Part shown: one piece after another, positions 51,632 through 59,756 of the stretch
Numbering within the stretch: the first letter of the stretch is position 1
Layout of the letters: each line of letters opens with the position of its first letter
Assembly (NCBI RefSeq): GCF_001676615.1
Contig: NZ_LYXZ01000027.1
Location: forward strand, 62,001 to 126,000
Length of the DNA stretch: 64,000 nt
From: Labrys sp. WJW
GTDB taxonomy: Bacteria > Pseudomonadota > Alphaproteobacteria > Rhizobiales > Labraceae
Reading direction: 5' to 3'
Translations under genes and position numbers: made by a program
Notes under the pieces: generated by a model
What the model was told of the DNA's origin: nothing
The model's database searches: none
What the model saw: the letters and a program-made list of their open reading frames with translations, nothing else

Positions 51632-52522
51632 TCAGCGGCTCTTGGTCACGAACAGGCCTTGCGGCTTGAACAGCAGGATGAGGATGACCACGGCAAACAG
51701 AACAGTGCGGCCATACACATCATTGAGCCAGGTGGCGACGAAGCTCTGAACCTCGCCGAGTATTCCGGCCGCGGCGAAGGTACCCAGCAACTGGCCCACG
51801 CCTCCGGCGACCACCACGAGGAAGGCGTCGACGACATAGGACGTTCCCATGTCCGGCGACACCGTCTTGAACCCGGAGACGAGAACGCCTGCTACACCCG
51901 CAAGGCCGCAGCCATAGGCGAAGGCGAGGGCATTGACCTTCTTGTCGTTGACGCCGCAGGCGGCAGCCGTGTTCCTGGCTACCGATACGGCTCTTAGCTG
52001 GCTACCAAATCGCGTGCGGTAAAGGAGCCACCAGGTCGCGGCCCCAAGCAGGACGGCAACCCCGAAGACAAAGGCCCGATAGACGGGGATATTGGCTCCC
52101 AGCAGATGCCAAGTCTGCTGCAGCTCGACCGGTACCGGGACATTTTGCAGGTCCGCTCCGAGCCCATCGATCTTGATGCCGAACAGTGCCAACCCGAAAT
52201 GGATGCGGACGAGTTGCTGAAGAATGAGGGCGATGCCCCAGGTCGCCAGCAGAGTATCAAGCAGACGTCCGTAGAGGCGGCTGACGACCGAACGTTCGAT
52301 CACCAGGCCGAAGATCGCCGTGACGAGGAACGCCAAGGGCAGGCACAGATAGATATTCAAGCCCAGATGACGGGTCGCCAATACGGTGACGTAGGCACCG
52401 ATCATCACCATTTCGCCATGGGCGAGATTGATGACTTTCATGGTTCCGTAAATGATCGCAAGACCGAGCGCGACCATGAACAGGATCGACCCAATACTCA
52501 GCCCGATGACGAAGGTTTCCAT
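51632..52522 (-). CDS. urtB: Urea ABC transporter permease UrtB
   Basis: A 296-residue LivH-like permease with about eight hydrophobic segments. It starts METFVIGLSIGSILFMVALG and has IYGTMKVINLAHGEMVMIGA, a hallmark of the family, and RNTAAACGVNDKKVNALAFA as ATPase-contact loop. VVVAGGVGQLLGTFAAAGIL is the UrtB C-terminal block. The ribosome site is weak; the start is chosen by similarity. It follows urtA by 71 bases. Confidence 0.9.
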   Translation of the reverse strand: METFVIGLSIGSILFMVALGLAIIYGTMKVINLAHGEMVMIGAYVTVLATRHLGLNIYLCLPLAFLVTAIFGLVIERSVVSRLYGRLLDTLLATWGIALILQQLVRIHFGLALFGIKIDGLGADLQNVPVPVELQQTWHLLGANIPVYRAFVFGVAVLLGAATWWLLYRTRFGSQLRAVSVARNTAAACGVNDKKVNALAFAYGCGLAGVAGVLVSGFKTVSPDMGTSYVVDAFLVVVAGGVGQLLGTFAAAGILGEVQSFVATWLNDVYGRTVLFAVVILILLFKPQGLFVTKSR

Positions 52523-52593
52523 CTCAAACCCGATCGCAAGTGGCCGGTGGCCGTGCAGCGCCTGCAACGGCCTGGAGTCCGACCGTTGACGCG

Positions 52594-53841
52594 TTAGAGC
52601 GATGCGCCGCTCGTGGTGCAGAGACGCTTCTCCGCGCTTTCCCCGACGCTGGAATAGGGGAGCGGCAGCAGCGGTTCGGGATATTGATCGACGATGTCGA
52701 GCAATCCATCGGCTCGTGTCTTGCCGATGCGGGGCGTCAGGTAGCTGTGGAGGTTTTGCGGGTCGATCGTGACCTTGCCTTGCGGGGCGTCGAAGGACAT
52801 CCCGCCGACGGCCGAAACCACCCCTTTGGCCGAAAATTCACCGGCTTTTTCAGCCGCCATCGCCCACATGTGAACGCCGATATAGACAGCCTCCATGGCG
52901 GCATGGGTTACGGCATCGGCGCCGGCATAGGCCTTGAACGCCTTCACGAAAGCCTGGTTCTGCGGCGTTTCGACAGTCTGGAAATAGGGCAGTGATACGT
53001 AGCTGCCGAGGGCATATTCCGGCCCCATGGCCTTGATCTCGACTTCGGTCGTGGTCGAGGAGCACAAAGGCAATTTGTCGAAACTATAGCCCTGGTTGCG
53101 CAACTCGCGATAGAAAGCGACGATTGAATCTCCGACGACATTGGAAAAGATCACGTCCGCCCCGCTCGATCCGATCTTGGACACCATCGATGCCCATTCG
53201 GTGTGACCGAGCGGAAGATATTCGTCGCCGACCACTTCCATGCCGATCTTCTGGCAGATGGTTTTCGAAGTCTTGGCCATGCCCCGAGGAAAGGCATAGT
53301 CGGAACCGACGATGAAGAGCTTGTTGCGTCCGAGCTTCTTTTTCAGCCATGGCAACGAATTCTCGAGCTGCTGATTTGGGACCGCGGATCCGGCATAGAG
53401 CACGTTCTTGGAGCACTCCTCTCCCTCGTACCAGGTCGGCCATACCAGCAGGCTTTTGCGACGCTCGACCACGGGCAGAACCGCCTTGCGGCTGGCGGTG
53501 GTGTAGCAACCGAAGATGACGGGCACCTGGTCTTCCATCACCAGCTTGCGTGCTTTTTCGCTGTAGGTGCGCGGCTCGGAAGCAGGATCTTCGATCACCG
53601 GGCGCAATTGCTTGCCGAGCACGCCTCCTTTGGCATTGATCTCCGCAATTGCCATCTGGGCACATTGATTCATCGATTTCTCGACGATCGCCGTCGTACC
53701 GGTGAGCGAATACATGATGCCGACCGGCACCTCTTCGGCTGCCCAGGCGCGATCGCCCAGACGCAGGATGGCCGGTGCCGCCAGTCCCATAGCCGCAAAT
53801 CCGCTTGCCTTGAGAAAGGCACGCCTTGTCTTGTCGTTCAT
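52594..53841 (-). CDS. urtA: Urea (or short-chain amide) binding protein UrtA
   Basis: A 415-residue binding protein with a twin-arginine signal: MNDKTRRAFLKASGFAAMGL ending near AWA. The mature part EEVPVGIMYSLTGTTAIVEK and GCYTTASRKAVLPVVERRKS with LLVWPTWYEGEECSKNVLY are UrtA blocks, and DAPQGKVTIDPQNLHSYLTP is the C-terminal signature. Tat export means it folds in the cytoplasm first. It shares the fold of the sensor AmiC encoded 1 kb upstream, fitting a common ligand type. It is the first gene after the attenuator-like leader. Confidence 0.9.
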   Translation of the reverse strand: MNDKTRRAFLKASGFAAMGLAAPAILRLGDRAWAAEEVPVGIMYSLTGTTAIVEKSMNQCAQMAIAEINAKGGVLGKQLRPVIEDPASEPRTYSEKARKLVMEDQVPVIFGCYTTASRKAVLPVVERRKSLLVWPTWYEGEECSKNVLYAGSAVPNQQLENSLPWLKKKLGRNKLFIVGSDYAFPRGMAKTSKTICQKIGMEVVGDEYLPLGHTEWASMVSKIGSSGADVIFSNVVGDSIVAFYRELRNQGYSFDKLPLCSSTTTEVEIKAMGPEYALGSYVSLPYFQTVETPQNQAFVKAFKAYAGADAVTHAAMEAVYIGVHMWAMAAEKAGEFSAKGVVSAVGGMSFDAPQGKVTIDPQNLHSYLTPRIGKTRADGLLDIVDQYPEPLLPLPYSSVGESAEKRLCTTSGASL

Positions 53842-54188
53842 TACCCCTCCTCTGCGCCTCGATGGGCGCGTCCTTGTCTTCGAGCCGCCCCTCGCGGCCG
53901 TGCAGGATCATTCGGAAGTCTCGCGGGCGTGCCGAGCACGCCCTGACCATTGCGGTCCAGCCTCTCCAATCTCGGCGGGAGGCTGCCGTCGAAAGACGAT
54001 GAACTGGGTTCCTTCTTTTCGATGTGGGTCCTGCCGCCTGGGCGCACACAAGCCCCAGGCGACAAGGTCTGGTCAGAGATTTCGGATAGAGAGTAAAAGC
54101 ATTGCCTCGCATGCGCCGGCTCGCGCATGCTCAGTGTCGCCGATATTGCAGGATAGGAGGCCAACAGCCTTGTCGGCCCAACCAAAAC

Positions 54189-54223
54189 AAAAAACCCGCC
54201 AACTCCGAACGGGAGTTTGCGGG
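54189..54223 (-). terminator. Intrinsic terminator (attenuator) in the urt-ure leader
   Basis: Minus-strand arms CCCGCAAACTCC and GGAGTTGGCGGG (12 bases, one mismatch) enclose a five-base loop and are followed by TTTTTT, one G and more T. This is a strong factor-independent terminator 348 bases ahead of urtA and just after the amiR stop. It would block read-through into urtA unless prevented. Its first bases overlap the small hairpin at 54222-54233, so both cannot form together. Confidence 0.85.
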
Positions 54224-54237
54224 CTGCACAGCCAAAT

Positions 54238-54262
54238 GGCGCGGACTACACTGTCCATCGCC
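54238..54262 (-). promoter_or_regulatory. ANTAR-target-like hexaloop hairpin
   Basis: On the minus strand GGCG-AT-GGAC pairs with GTCC-G-CGCC and encloses the six-base loop AGTGTA (54252-54247). Loop position 1 is A and position 4 is G, the pattern known for ANTAR-protein RNA targets. Four bases later a second small hairpin has a GGC/GCC stem and six-base loop TGTGCA (G at position 4, but T at position 1), overlapping the start of the terminator stem. Confidence 0.6.
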
Positions 54263-54303
54263 GAGATTGACGCCGTTTCACCGGACGTCAACTAAGTTTC
54301 ATA

Positions 54304-54912
54304 CTAGGCACGACTTTCCTTGAACGTCAAGAGCTCATAAGCATTGATAATTGCGGTGGCGACATCGTCCATTGCCACGCGTTTGCCCATCGCCTGTTTG
54401 CGTATGCTTTCATAGGCTTCCGGCTCGCTGAGCCCCTGCGTTTCCATGAGGATGGTCTTGGCTCTCAAGATCCGGTTGTTGCCGGCGAGTTTGCGTTCGA
54501 GCTTGCGGATGCGCTTGGCCGCGCTTTGGCGCTCCATCCAGAGCGAACGGGCGATGATCAGGTTTGTGAGCAATCCGAAGGGACGAATGGGCCTCTCGAT
54601 GACGGCCAGTGCCCCGCACTCCAGCACCACTTGCAGCGTGCTCGGATCCTCGAACGAGACGACGGCCAGGACGGCGGGGTCCGAAGGTTCGACAGGCCTG
54701 AAAAGGCGCAGAATCTTGTCCCGGTTTTCCTGCTCGATGGAGACCAAGACCACGACGGCGGTCGCACTCACGGCCTGTGGCAGCGGCCATGTCGTTTCAC
54801 AACTGCAGCCGATACGGCGCAGATGTTCGACCAGCGCCACGCCCTGGGCATCGGGCGGATGTATGACCTGCACACGCAGGCCTTTGAGATCCTTGAGCAG
54901 ATGGGCTGTCAT
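54304..54912 (-). CDS. amiR: AmiR-like ANTAR antitermination regulator
   Basis: A 202-residue protein. Residues 1-125 are a receiver-like fold without the phospho-acceptor Asp pocket (LKGLRVQVIHPPDAQGVALV, then LRRIGCSCETTWPLPQAVSA), as in Pseudomonas AmiR. Residues 130-160 form a coiled coil (SAAKRIRKLERKLAGNNRIL). Residues 160-200 are the ANTAR RNA-binding domain (RAKTILMETQGLSEPEAYES with IRKQAMGKRVAMDDVATAII). AmiR binds leader RNA and prevents termination when released by ligand-bound AmiC. The gene follows amiC by 12 bases and lies directly before the attenuator. Confidence 0.9.
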   Translation of the reverse strand: MTAHLLKDLKGLRVQVIHPPDAQGVALVEHLRRIGCSCETTWPLPQAVSATAVVVLVSIEQENRDKILRLFRPVEPSDPAVLAVVSFEDPSTLQVVLECGALAVIERPIRPFGLLTNLIIARSLWMERQSAAKRIRKLERKLAGNNRILRAKTILMETQGLSEPEAYESIRKQAMGKRVAMDDVATAIINAYELLTFKESRA

Positions 54913-54924
54913 CGCCTGCTCCCA

Positions 54925-56079
54925 TCAGGCCTTGCGACGCGCGCGGGTCAGGCCGCTGGCCCAGCCATCATGCGCCGCCGTGACGAAATAAGGGTCCGGC
55001 CTTACCCGTGTCTCCGACTCCCAGATGACGTCGAATTTGCCTTGCGGATTGAGCCTGCCGATACGGGCCCACAGCTCCGTATGATGGTTGTCGGGGTCAA
55101 TACGAATCCGCCCCTGCGGTGCGTCGAATTCCAAGCCCGCCAAGTGGCGCACAAGGGCGTCGGGATTGTCGGTCCCTGCCCGCTCAAGCGCCGCTGCGTA
55201 GAGATGTGTCTGAAAATACGCGGCTTCCGCGCTGGCTGTCACAGGCGCCCCCTCGCCGAAACGCTGTTTGAAAGCCGCAACGAAACGCCTGGCGGCAGGC
55301 GTGTCCAAGGTCTCGAAAAACGAGGCAGCCGTCAGGTGGCCTGCAGCCAATCCCGCCGGCATCAGGGCCACCTCGGCCTCGGTCGTCGCCAAGCTGGCAA
55401 TGGGCATCGAATTGGGGTCGAAGCCCGCTTCACGATAGGCCTGATAGAGGAGCACCGCTCCCGTGCCAACGACGTTGGACACCAGCACGTCCGGCTTGAG
55501 CTCTCTTATACGTTTGATGACCTTGTCGAAGTCCTTCCGAACCGCTTCGACCGGAACATAAATCTCATCCAGAATCGTTCCATCGGCCAAGGTAACCAGA
55601 TCGCTTACGACGCGATTATATTCATATGGAAAAACATAATTTGAACCAACCAGCAGAAATCTCTTGCCGTAATTCTCGATCAGATACTGCGCCAATTGGA
55701 CAGCATTCTGATTTGACGATGAACCCGTGTAGAAGCAATTGTTGGAATATTCAAATCCTTCATAAAATGTAGGATAGAACAACAATCCGCGATAGGCCTC
55801 GATCTCCGGAAGAACGGCCTTTCGGGCCGTCGACATATAGCAACCGAAGATGGCCTGGATCCGGTCCTCGGTCAGGAGCCGAACGGCCAGTTCGCGATAT
55901 CGACGCGCGGAACATTCCGGATCGTAGAATGTCGGCGCAATTCTTCGCCCAAGCACGCCTCCCGCAGCGTTGATTTCTTCGGTGGCCAGGAGCGTCGCAT
56001 TTGCTTCGGCTATTTCCGCGGCAGCTGTTACGCCGCTCTTGGAAAATAGAACGCCGATTTTCCAATCGTCATTGGTCAC
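54925..56079 (-). CDS. amiC: AmiC-like ligand-sensing regulator
   Basis: A 384-residue periplasmic-binding-protein fold without signal peptide, so cytoplasmic. Blocks shared with Pseudomonas AmiC include GVLFSKSGVTA, GCYMSTARKAVLPEIE, YPTFYEGFEYSNN, QNAVQLAQYLIENYGKR, PIASLATTEAEVALM, DTPAARRFVAAF and EFDAPQGRIRID. AmiC binds amides and holds AmiR inactive until the right ligand arrives. A GTG start at 56079 with AGGTGA upstream is preferred; longer in-frame starts exist up to 56136. The stretch around 55600-55770 is AT-rich relative to its flanks. Its 5' end is duplicated at 2603-2848. Confidence 0.9.
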   Translation of the reverse strand: MTNDDWKIGVLFSKSGVTAAAEIAEANATLLATEEINAAGGVLGRRIAPTFYDPECSARRYRELAVRLLTEDRIQAIFGCYMSTARKAVLPEIEAYRGLLFYPTFYEGFEYSNNCFYTGSSSNQNAVQLAQYLIENYGKRFLLVGSNYVFPYEYNRVVSDLVTLADGTILDEIYVPVEAVRKDFDKVIKRIRELKPDVLVSNVVGTGAVLLYQAYREAGFDPNSMPIASLATTEAEVALMPAGLAAGHLTAASFFETLDTPAARRFVAAFKQRFGEGAPVTASAEAAYFQTHLYAAALERAGTDNPDALVRHLAGLEFDAPQGRIRIDPDNHHTELWARIGRLNPQGKFDVIWESETRVRPDPYFVTAAHDGWASGLTRARRKA

Positions 56080-56178
56080 AACTATCACCTGAGAACGGAG
56101 CACAGACAGGAATACGCCTGTCGGGCCGGTCGACAAAGGCGAGAGCGGGAAACGCCACTGTTTCTCCGGCTATAGGAG
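55934..56178. repeat. 246-base dispersed duplication, copy 2
   Basis: Intact counterpart of 2603-2848 covering the start of amiC and its upstream promoter region. Because both copies contain the region just upstream of the coding part, they may share a promoter. Divergence of about 6 percent suggests that the duplication is not very recent. Confidence 0.85.
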
Positions 56179-56396
56179 TATACTCGCACGGTGGCGAGCG
56201 CAATGCGTCACCAGCCCGGGACGGCATAGAGGGGTGGTGTTGCGAATCTCTCGGTAAGCGGCGTGCGACACTGGAGTGTCATCCGTCCTATGAACTGGGT
56301 TTCATGTGCAAAGCCAGCTATTTCGACGGTTCGGTAATCCCACTTCGTGTGCGCTGGTACCTAGAGCGCATCTTGGATCCGGCTCCAGGGCATGTG

Positions 56397-56634
56397 CGGA
56401 CTTTATCGGAGCCCGATCCACCTGTGGCGCGAAGCTTGGCGATCATTTCCTCATTATTGGGCAGGGTCACTCGACTTCGATGTCGGGATATTTTCTTTCG
56501 AACAGCGAGATTACCTCGTCCGAGGCGTCGCCGCCCTCCCATGTGCGCAGCTTCTCCGCCTTGGCGCCGGCGACCACAACGGTCGTCGCCAACAGGGTAG
56601 CCATCACCCGTTCTGAAATCCGGTGCATGAACAT
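56397..56634 (-). pseudogene. PotD-like binding-protein gene remnant, frameshifted
   Basis: Starting at an ATG with GGAGGGGAAAG upstream, this encodes a signal-peptide-like MFMHRISERVMATLLATTVV, then LRTWEGGDASDEVISLFERK and YPDIEVE followed by TGA. In the next frame the match continues as VTLPNNEEMIAKLRATGGSG. The intact paralogue at 59757-60836 reads YPDIDVEVTLSNNEEIIAKL RATGG through the same point, so a single base has been lost (GAGGTGACC became GAGTGACC). Similarity ends after about 85 residues of 359. It is a decayed and truncated copy located after potC and before amiC. Confidence 0.8.
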
Positions 56635-56742
56635 CTTTCCCCTCCCCGATGAGAAAACCATCGAGGAAGAAGGCTGCGATAGCGGGCAGCGCCATTCCCG
56701 AAAGTTTGGGTATCCACCTTGGAACGCGGCGGCGCGCCTCGC

Positions 56743-57609
56743 TCAGACTTTCTGTTCCTTGCCGCGCTGCACGAGAATACTGAGCAGCGCCAGCAGGCCC
56801 GACCCGACCATCAGGAAGACGGAAACGGCATTCAGAACCGGCGTGGAACCCACCTTGACCATGCGATCATACATGGTGATCGTCAGCGGCGCGTCGGACC
56901 CCACCAGCATCAAGGTGGTGTTGAAGTTCTCGAAAGAGACGAGAAAGGCCACGACGAAGGCGGAGAACAAGGCCGGCGCCAGATAGGGCAAGGTGACGGT
57001 GCGGAGCACCCGCAGGCGCGATGCGCCCAGATTGAGCGCCGCCTCCTCCAGGGCCACGTCGAATTTGCGCAGGCGCGCCGCGATCACCAGCGAGGTGATG
57101 GTGACCAGGAAGGAAAACTGGCCGAGCACGACAAGGAAAGTGCCGGGCCGCAGAAAATCCCATTCCAGGCCGAGCCCGTCCTCCAAACCATTGGCGATGG
57201 CGCTTGCAAACACCAGGATGGAGATGCCGAGGATCACGCCCGGAATGACCAGCGGCACGATCATCAGCACATAGAGCAGGCTCTTGCCCGGGAACTGCTT
57301 GCGTTCGAACAGGAAGGCGTTGCAGGTGCCGACCACGACCGACAGGGCCGATACGACCAGGCCGATATAGAGCGAGTTCCACAGGCCTTCCATCAGCCGG
57401 CGATCATGAAACATACCGAGCTTCGGACCGCTGGTGCCGAAGAACCATTCCAGCGTGAACCCTTTCCAGGGCAGTGCCGGAAAGATCGAATCGTTGAAGG
57501 CGAAGATGGCGGCGGCGGCCAGGGGCGCGGCGAGGTAGAGGAAAAAGGCGAGCATATAGCCGCCATAGATCCAGCGCAGGAGAAGAGACTGAGGAGCGGC
57601 AACGTTCAT
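56743..57609 (-). CDS. Spermidine/putrescine-type ABC permease (PotC-like)
   Basis: A 288-residue permease with six hydrophobic segments. FNDSIFPALPWKGFTLEWFF, RKQFPGKSLLYVLMIVPLVI and the EAA-type loop ALEEAALNLGASRLRVLRTV are typical of PotC. It is the last gene of the PotDABC-like operon, four bases after the PotB-like stop. The substrate of the system is not certain; an acid sugar, amino acid or polyamine is possible given the enolase and ALDH nearby. Confidence 0.87.
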   Translation of the reverse strand: MNVAAPQSLLLRWIYGGYMLAFFLYLAAPLAAAAIFAFNDSIFPALPWKGFTLEWFFGTSGPKLGMFHDRRLMEGLWNSLYIGLVVSALSVVVGTCNAFLFERKQFPGKSLLYVLMIVPLVIPGVILGISILVFASAIANGLEDGLGLEWDFLRPGTFLVVLGQFSFLVTITSLVIAARLRKFDVALEEAALNLGASRLRVLRTVTLPYLAPALFSAFVVAFLVSFENFNTTLMLVGSDAPLTITMYDRMVKVGSTPVLNAVSVFLMVGSGLLALLSILVQRGKEQKV

Positions 57610-57613
57610 TGGC

Positions 57614-58483
57614 TCAATCCTTCGCCACCGTGGAGGCCAGGTTCTGCCCGGTCAGCCGGAGCCCCAGCCACACGACCAAGGACGTGAACGCCAGGAGAAG
57701 CACGCCGAACGTGGCGCCGGACTCCCAGTTGTAACGGGTCACGAACTGCTCGTAGATCTGCTCGGTGAACCACATGCTGTTCTTGCCGCCAAGCAGGATC
57801 GGTGTCAGATAGCTTCCGGCCGTCAGCATGAAGACGATGATGCAGCCGGCGACGATGCCGGGCATGGCATAGGGCACGACGATGCGGCGAAACACGGTGA
57901 AACGGCTGCCGCCCAGATTGTAGCCGGCCTCGATCAGCGAATTGTCCATGCCGTCCAGGGTCGAGACCAGGGGAACGATCATGAACAGCACCACGGTGTA
58001 GACGAGGCCGATCACCACGGTGACATCGTTGTAGAGCAATTCGATCGGGCCGCTGGCAAGGCCGATATATTGCAGCAAGGCGGAGATCAGGCCGGTCTCG
58101 CGCAGGAGCACGATCCAGCCGAAGGCGCGCACGAGGTCGCTGACCCAGAGCGGGATCAGGCACATCAGGAACAGGGCCGCGCGCGAACGCTGATTGGCGA
58201 TCTTGGCGATGTAATAGGCGACCGGGAAACCGACGATCAGGGCCAGGATCGTCACCAGCACCGACATCCAGGCTGTGCGCAACAGGGTATTCCAGTAGAC
58301 GGGCTCGCGCAGGAAGTCGACGTAATTGGCGAAGCCGAAGGCATATTCGCCCGGCCCCAGCTTTTCGCGCAGGGACAGATAGCCGATGCCCAGCTGCGGC
58401 AGGACGATGAGCAACACCATCCACAGCGCAAACGGCGTGAACAAGAGGATCAGCGACAATTTGCCGACATCGGAACGGGGCAT
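57614..58483 (-). CDS. Spermidine/putrescine-type ABC permease (PotB-like)
   Basis: A 289-residue permease with six hydrophobic segments. LLFTPFALWMVLLIVLPQLG, RTAWMSVLVTILALIVGFPV and the contact loop SLIEAGYNLGGSRFTVFRRI identify the PotB group. It starts five bases after the ATPase stop. It would pair with the PotC-like protein to form the channel. Confidence 0.87.
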   Translation of the reverse strand: MPRSDVGKLSLILLFTPFALWMVLLIVLPQLGIGYLSLREKLGPGEYAFGFANYVDFLREPVYWNTLLRTAWMSVLVTILALIVGFPVAYYIAKIANQRSRAALFLMCLIPLWVSDLVRAFGWIVLLRETGLISALLQYIGLASGPIELLYNDVTVVIGLVYTVVLFMIVPLVSTLDGMDNSLIEAGYNLGGSRFTVFRRIVVPYAMPGIVAGCIIVFMLTAGSYLTPILLGGKNSMWFTEQIYEQFVTRYNWESGATFGVLLLAFTSLVVWLGLRLTGQNLASTVAKD

Positions 58484-58488
58484 CGCGC

Positions 58489-59565
58489 CTACCCCGCCAG
58501 GCTGAAGCAGAGGCAGTGATCCCTCCGCCAGGAAATGTCGGTCCTGTCGCCCGGCTTGACCGGCGAGGATCCGTCCATCACGGCATGGCCGACTTCAACG
58601 AGACCACCGCCGTCCAGGCGCACCAGCACACGGCTGTTGGCGCCATTGAACAACAGACTGTCGACGACGCCGCCCAGCCGGTTGCCGTCCTGGTTCTCTC
58701 CCAAGGCGATGGTCTCGGGACGAACGAAGACCTCGACCTTGGCGCCGGCGGCGACCTTGCCGTCTCGCGCAACGGCGATGACCTCGCCGCCATCGTCAAG
58801 CGCGATGCGGGCCTGGCCATTGCTGAAGGCCGTCACCCGCCCAGGCCAGCGATTGGTATCGCCCACGAAGCCGGCGACGAAGCCGGTCTTGGGATTGTTG
58901 TAGAGCTCCTGCGGCGAGCCGATCTGTTCGAAGCGTCCTGCGTTCATGACAGCCACGTTGTCGGACATCACCAGGGCTTCGGACTGGTCATGCGTGATGT
59001 AGAGGAAGGTGGTGTTGAACTGGTGTTGCAGCTGTTTCAGTTCGATCTTCATCCGTTCGCGCAGCTTGAGGTCGAGCGCACCGAGCGGTTCGTCCAGCAG
59101 CAGCACATCGGGCTCCAGCACCATGCAGCGCGCAATCGCGATGCGCTGTTTTTGGCCGCCGGACAATTGCGAGACCTGCTTTTCGGCAACGCCCGGCAGG
59201 CCGATGCGCTCCAGCACCGAGGCGACCTTACGGCCAATGTCGGCCTTGTTCTCGCCGCGGCAGCGCAAGCCATAGGCAATATTCTCGCCGACATTCATCA
59301 TCGGGAACAGGGCCAGATGCTGGAAAACCATCTTGACGCTTCGCTTGTTCGGCGGCGCGGAGAGGACCGACTTGCCCTTGATGCGAATGTCGCCGCTGGA
59401 CGGCGCCTCGAACCCGGCGATCATCCGCATGAGCGTGGTCTTGCCGCAGCCGGACGGCCCCAGGATCGAAAAGAACGAGCCCCGCGGCACTTCAAACGAA
59501 ACATCGTTGACCGCAACATACCGGCCAAACTTCTTGGTCAGGCTCTCGCATTCAAGATCGTGCAT
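58489..59565 (-). CDS. Spermidine/putrescine-type ABC ATPase (PotA-like)
   Basis: A 358-residue ATPase. Walker A GPSGCGKTT, signature LSGGQKQRIAIARCM, Walker B VLLLDEPLGALDL and switch His in YITHDQSEAL are intact. The C-terminal TOBE domain spans from about 240 (GFVGDTNRWPGRVTAF; FVRPETIALGENQDGN). It starts MHDLECESLTKKFGRYVAVN at 59565. A 191-base spacer with a perfect hairpin separates it from the binding-protein gene. Confidence 0.9.
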   Translation of the reverse strand: MHDLECESLTKKFGRYVAVNDVSFEVPRGSFFSILGPSGCGKTTLMRMIAGFEAPSSGDIRIKGKSVLSAPPNKRSVKMVFQHLALFPMMNVGENIAYGLRCRGENKADIGRKVASVLERIGLPGVAEKQVSQLSGGQKQRIAIARCMVLEPDVLLLDEPLGALDLKLRERMKIELKQLQHQFNTTFLYITHDQSEALVMSDNVAVMNAGRFEQIGSPQELYNNPKTGFVAGFVGDTNRWPGRVTAFSNGQARIALDDGGEVIAVARDGKVAAGAKVEVFVRPETIALGENQDGNRLGGVVDSLLFNGANSRVLVRLDGGGLVEVGHAVMDGSSPVKPGDRTDISWRRDHCLCFSLAG

Positions 59566-59657
59566 GGAAGCTCGTGAAATTAGGCTGAATGGCTGGTCCG
59601 CAGGGCTCCCAGCCCACGCGAACCGTTCATTGTCGTGGGCCGTGAAGACAGACCTTG

Positions 59658-59693
59658 GAGCAAGGTGCGATTTCCTCCAATCGCACCTTGCTC
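59658..59693. repeat. Perfect 15-base-arm hairpin between binding-protein and ATPase genes
   Basis: GAGCAAGGTGCGATT (59658-59672) and AATCGCACCTTGCTC (59679-59693) flank a six-base loop. Immediately after lies AGCTCTTTGTCTTGACGCAT, related to the palindromic element at 27152-27256. In the transcript it would form a very stable stem directly after the binding-protein coding region. It could protect that message or reduce read-through to the ATPase gene. Confidence 0.7.
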
Positions 59694-59756
59694 GCAGCTC
59701 TTTGTCTTGACGCATTTTTCCATTCGAAAAGTCCACCGACTTTTCTGGAAAGTACG

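Larger units (their letters stand above)
53842..54303 (-). promoter_or_regulatory. urtA leader between amiR and urtA
   Basis: A 462-base gene-free region on the minus strand holding, in transcript order, a hairpin TTGACG/CGTCAA with loop GTGAAA (54291-54267), a hairpin with hexaloop AGTGTA (54262-54238), a small GGC/GCC hairpin (54233-54222) and an intrinsic terminator (54223-54189). About 350 bases of unstructured leader follow up to urtA. The organisation fits ANTAR-type antitermination by the AmiR protein encoded directly upstream. The TTGACG could also be part of a promoter -35 box. No small ORF here is convincing. Confidence 0.65.

Noticed and set aside
54267..54291. First leader hairpin (TTGACG/CGTCAA) as an ANTAR hexaloop
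   Set aside because: Its loop GTGAAA has neither A at position 1 nor G at position 4, and TTGACG may instead be a promoter element.
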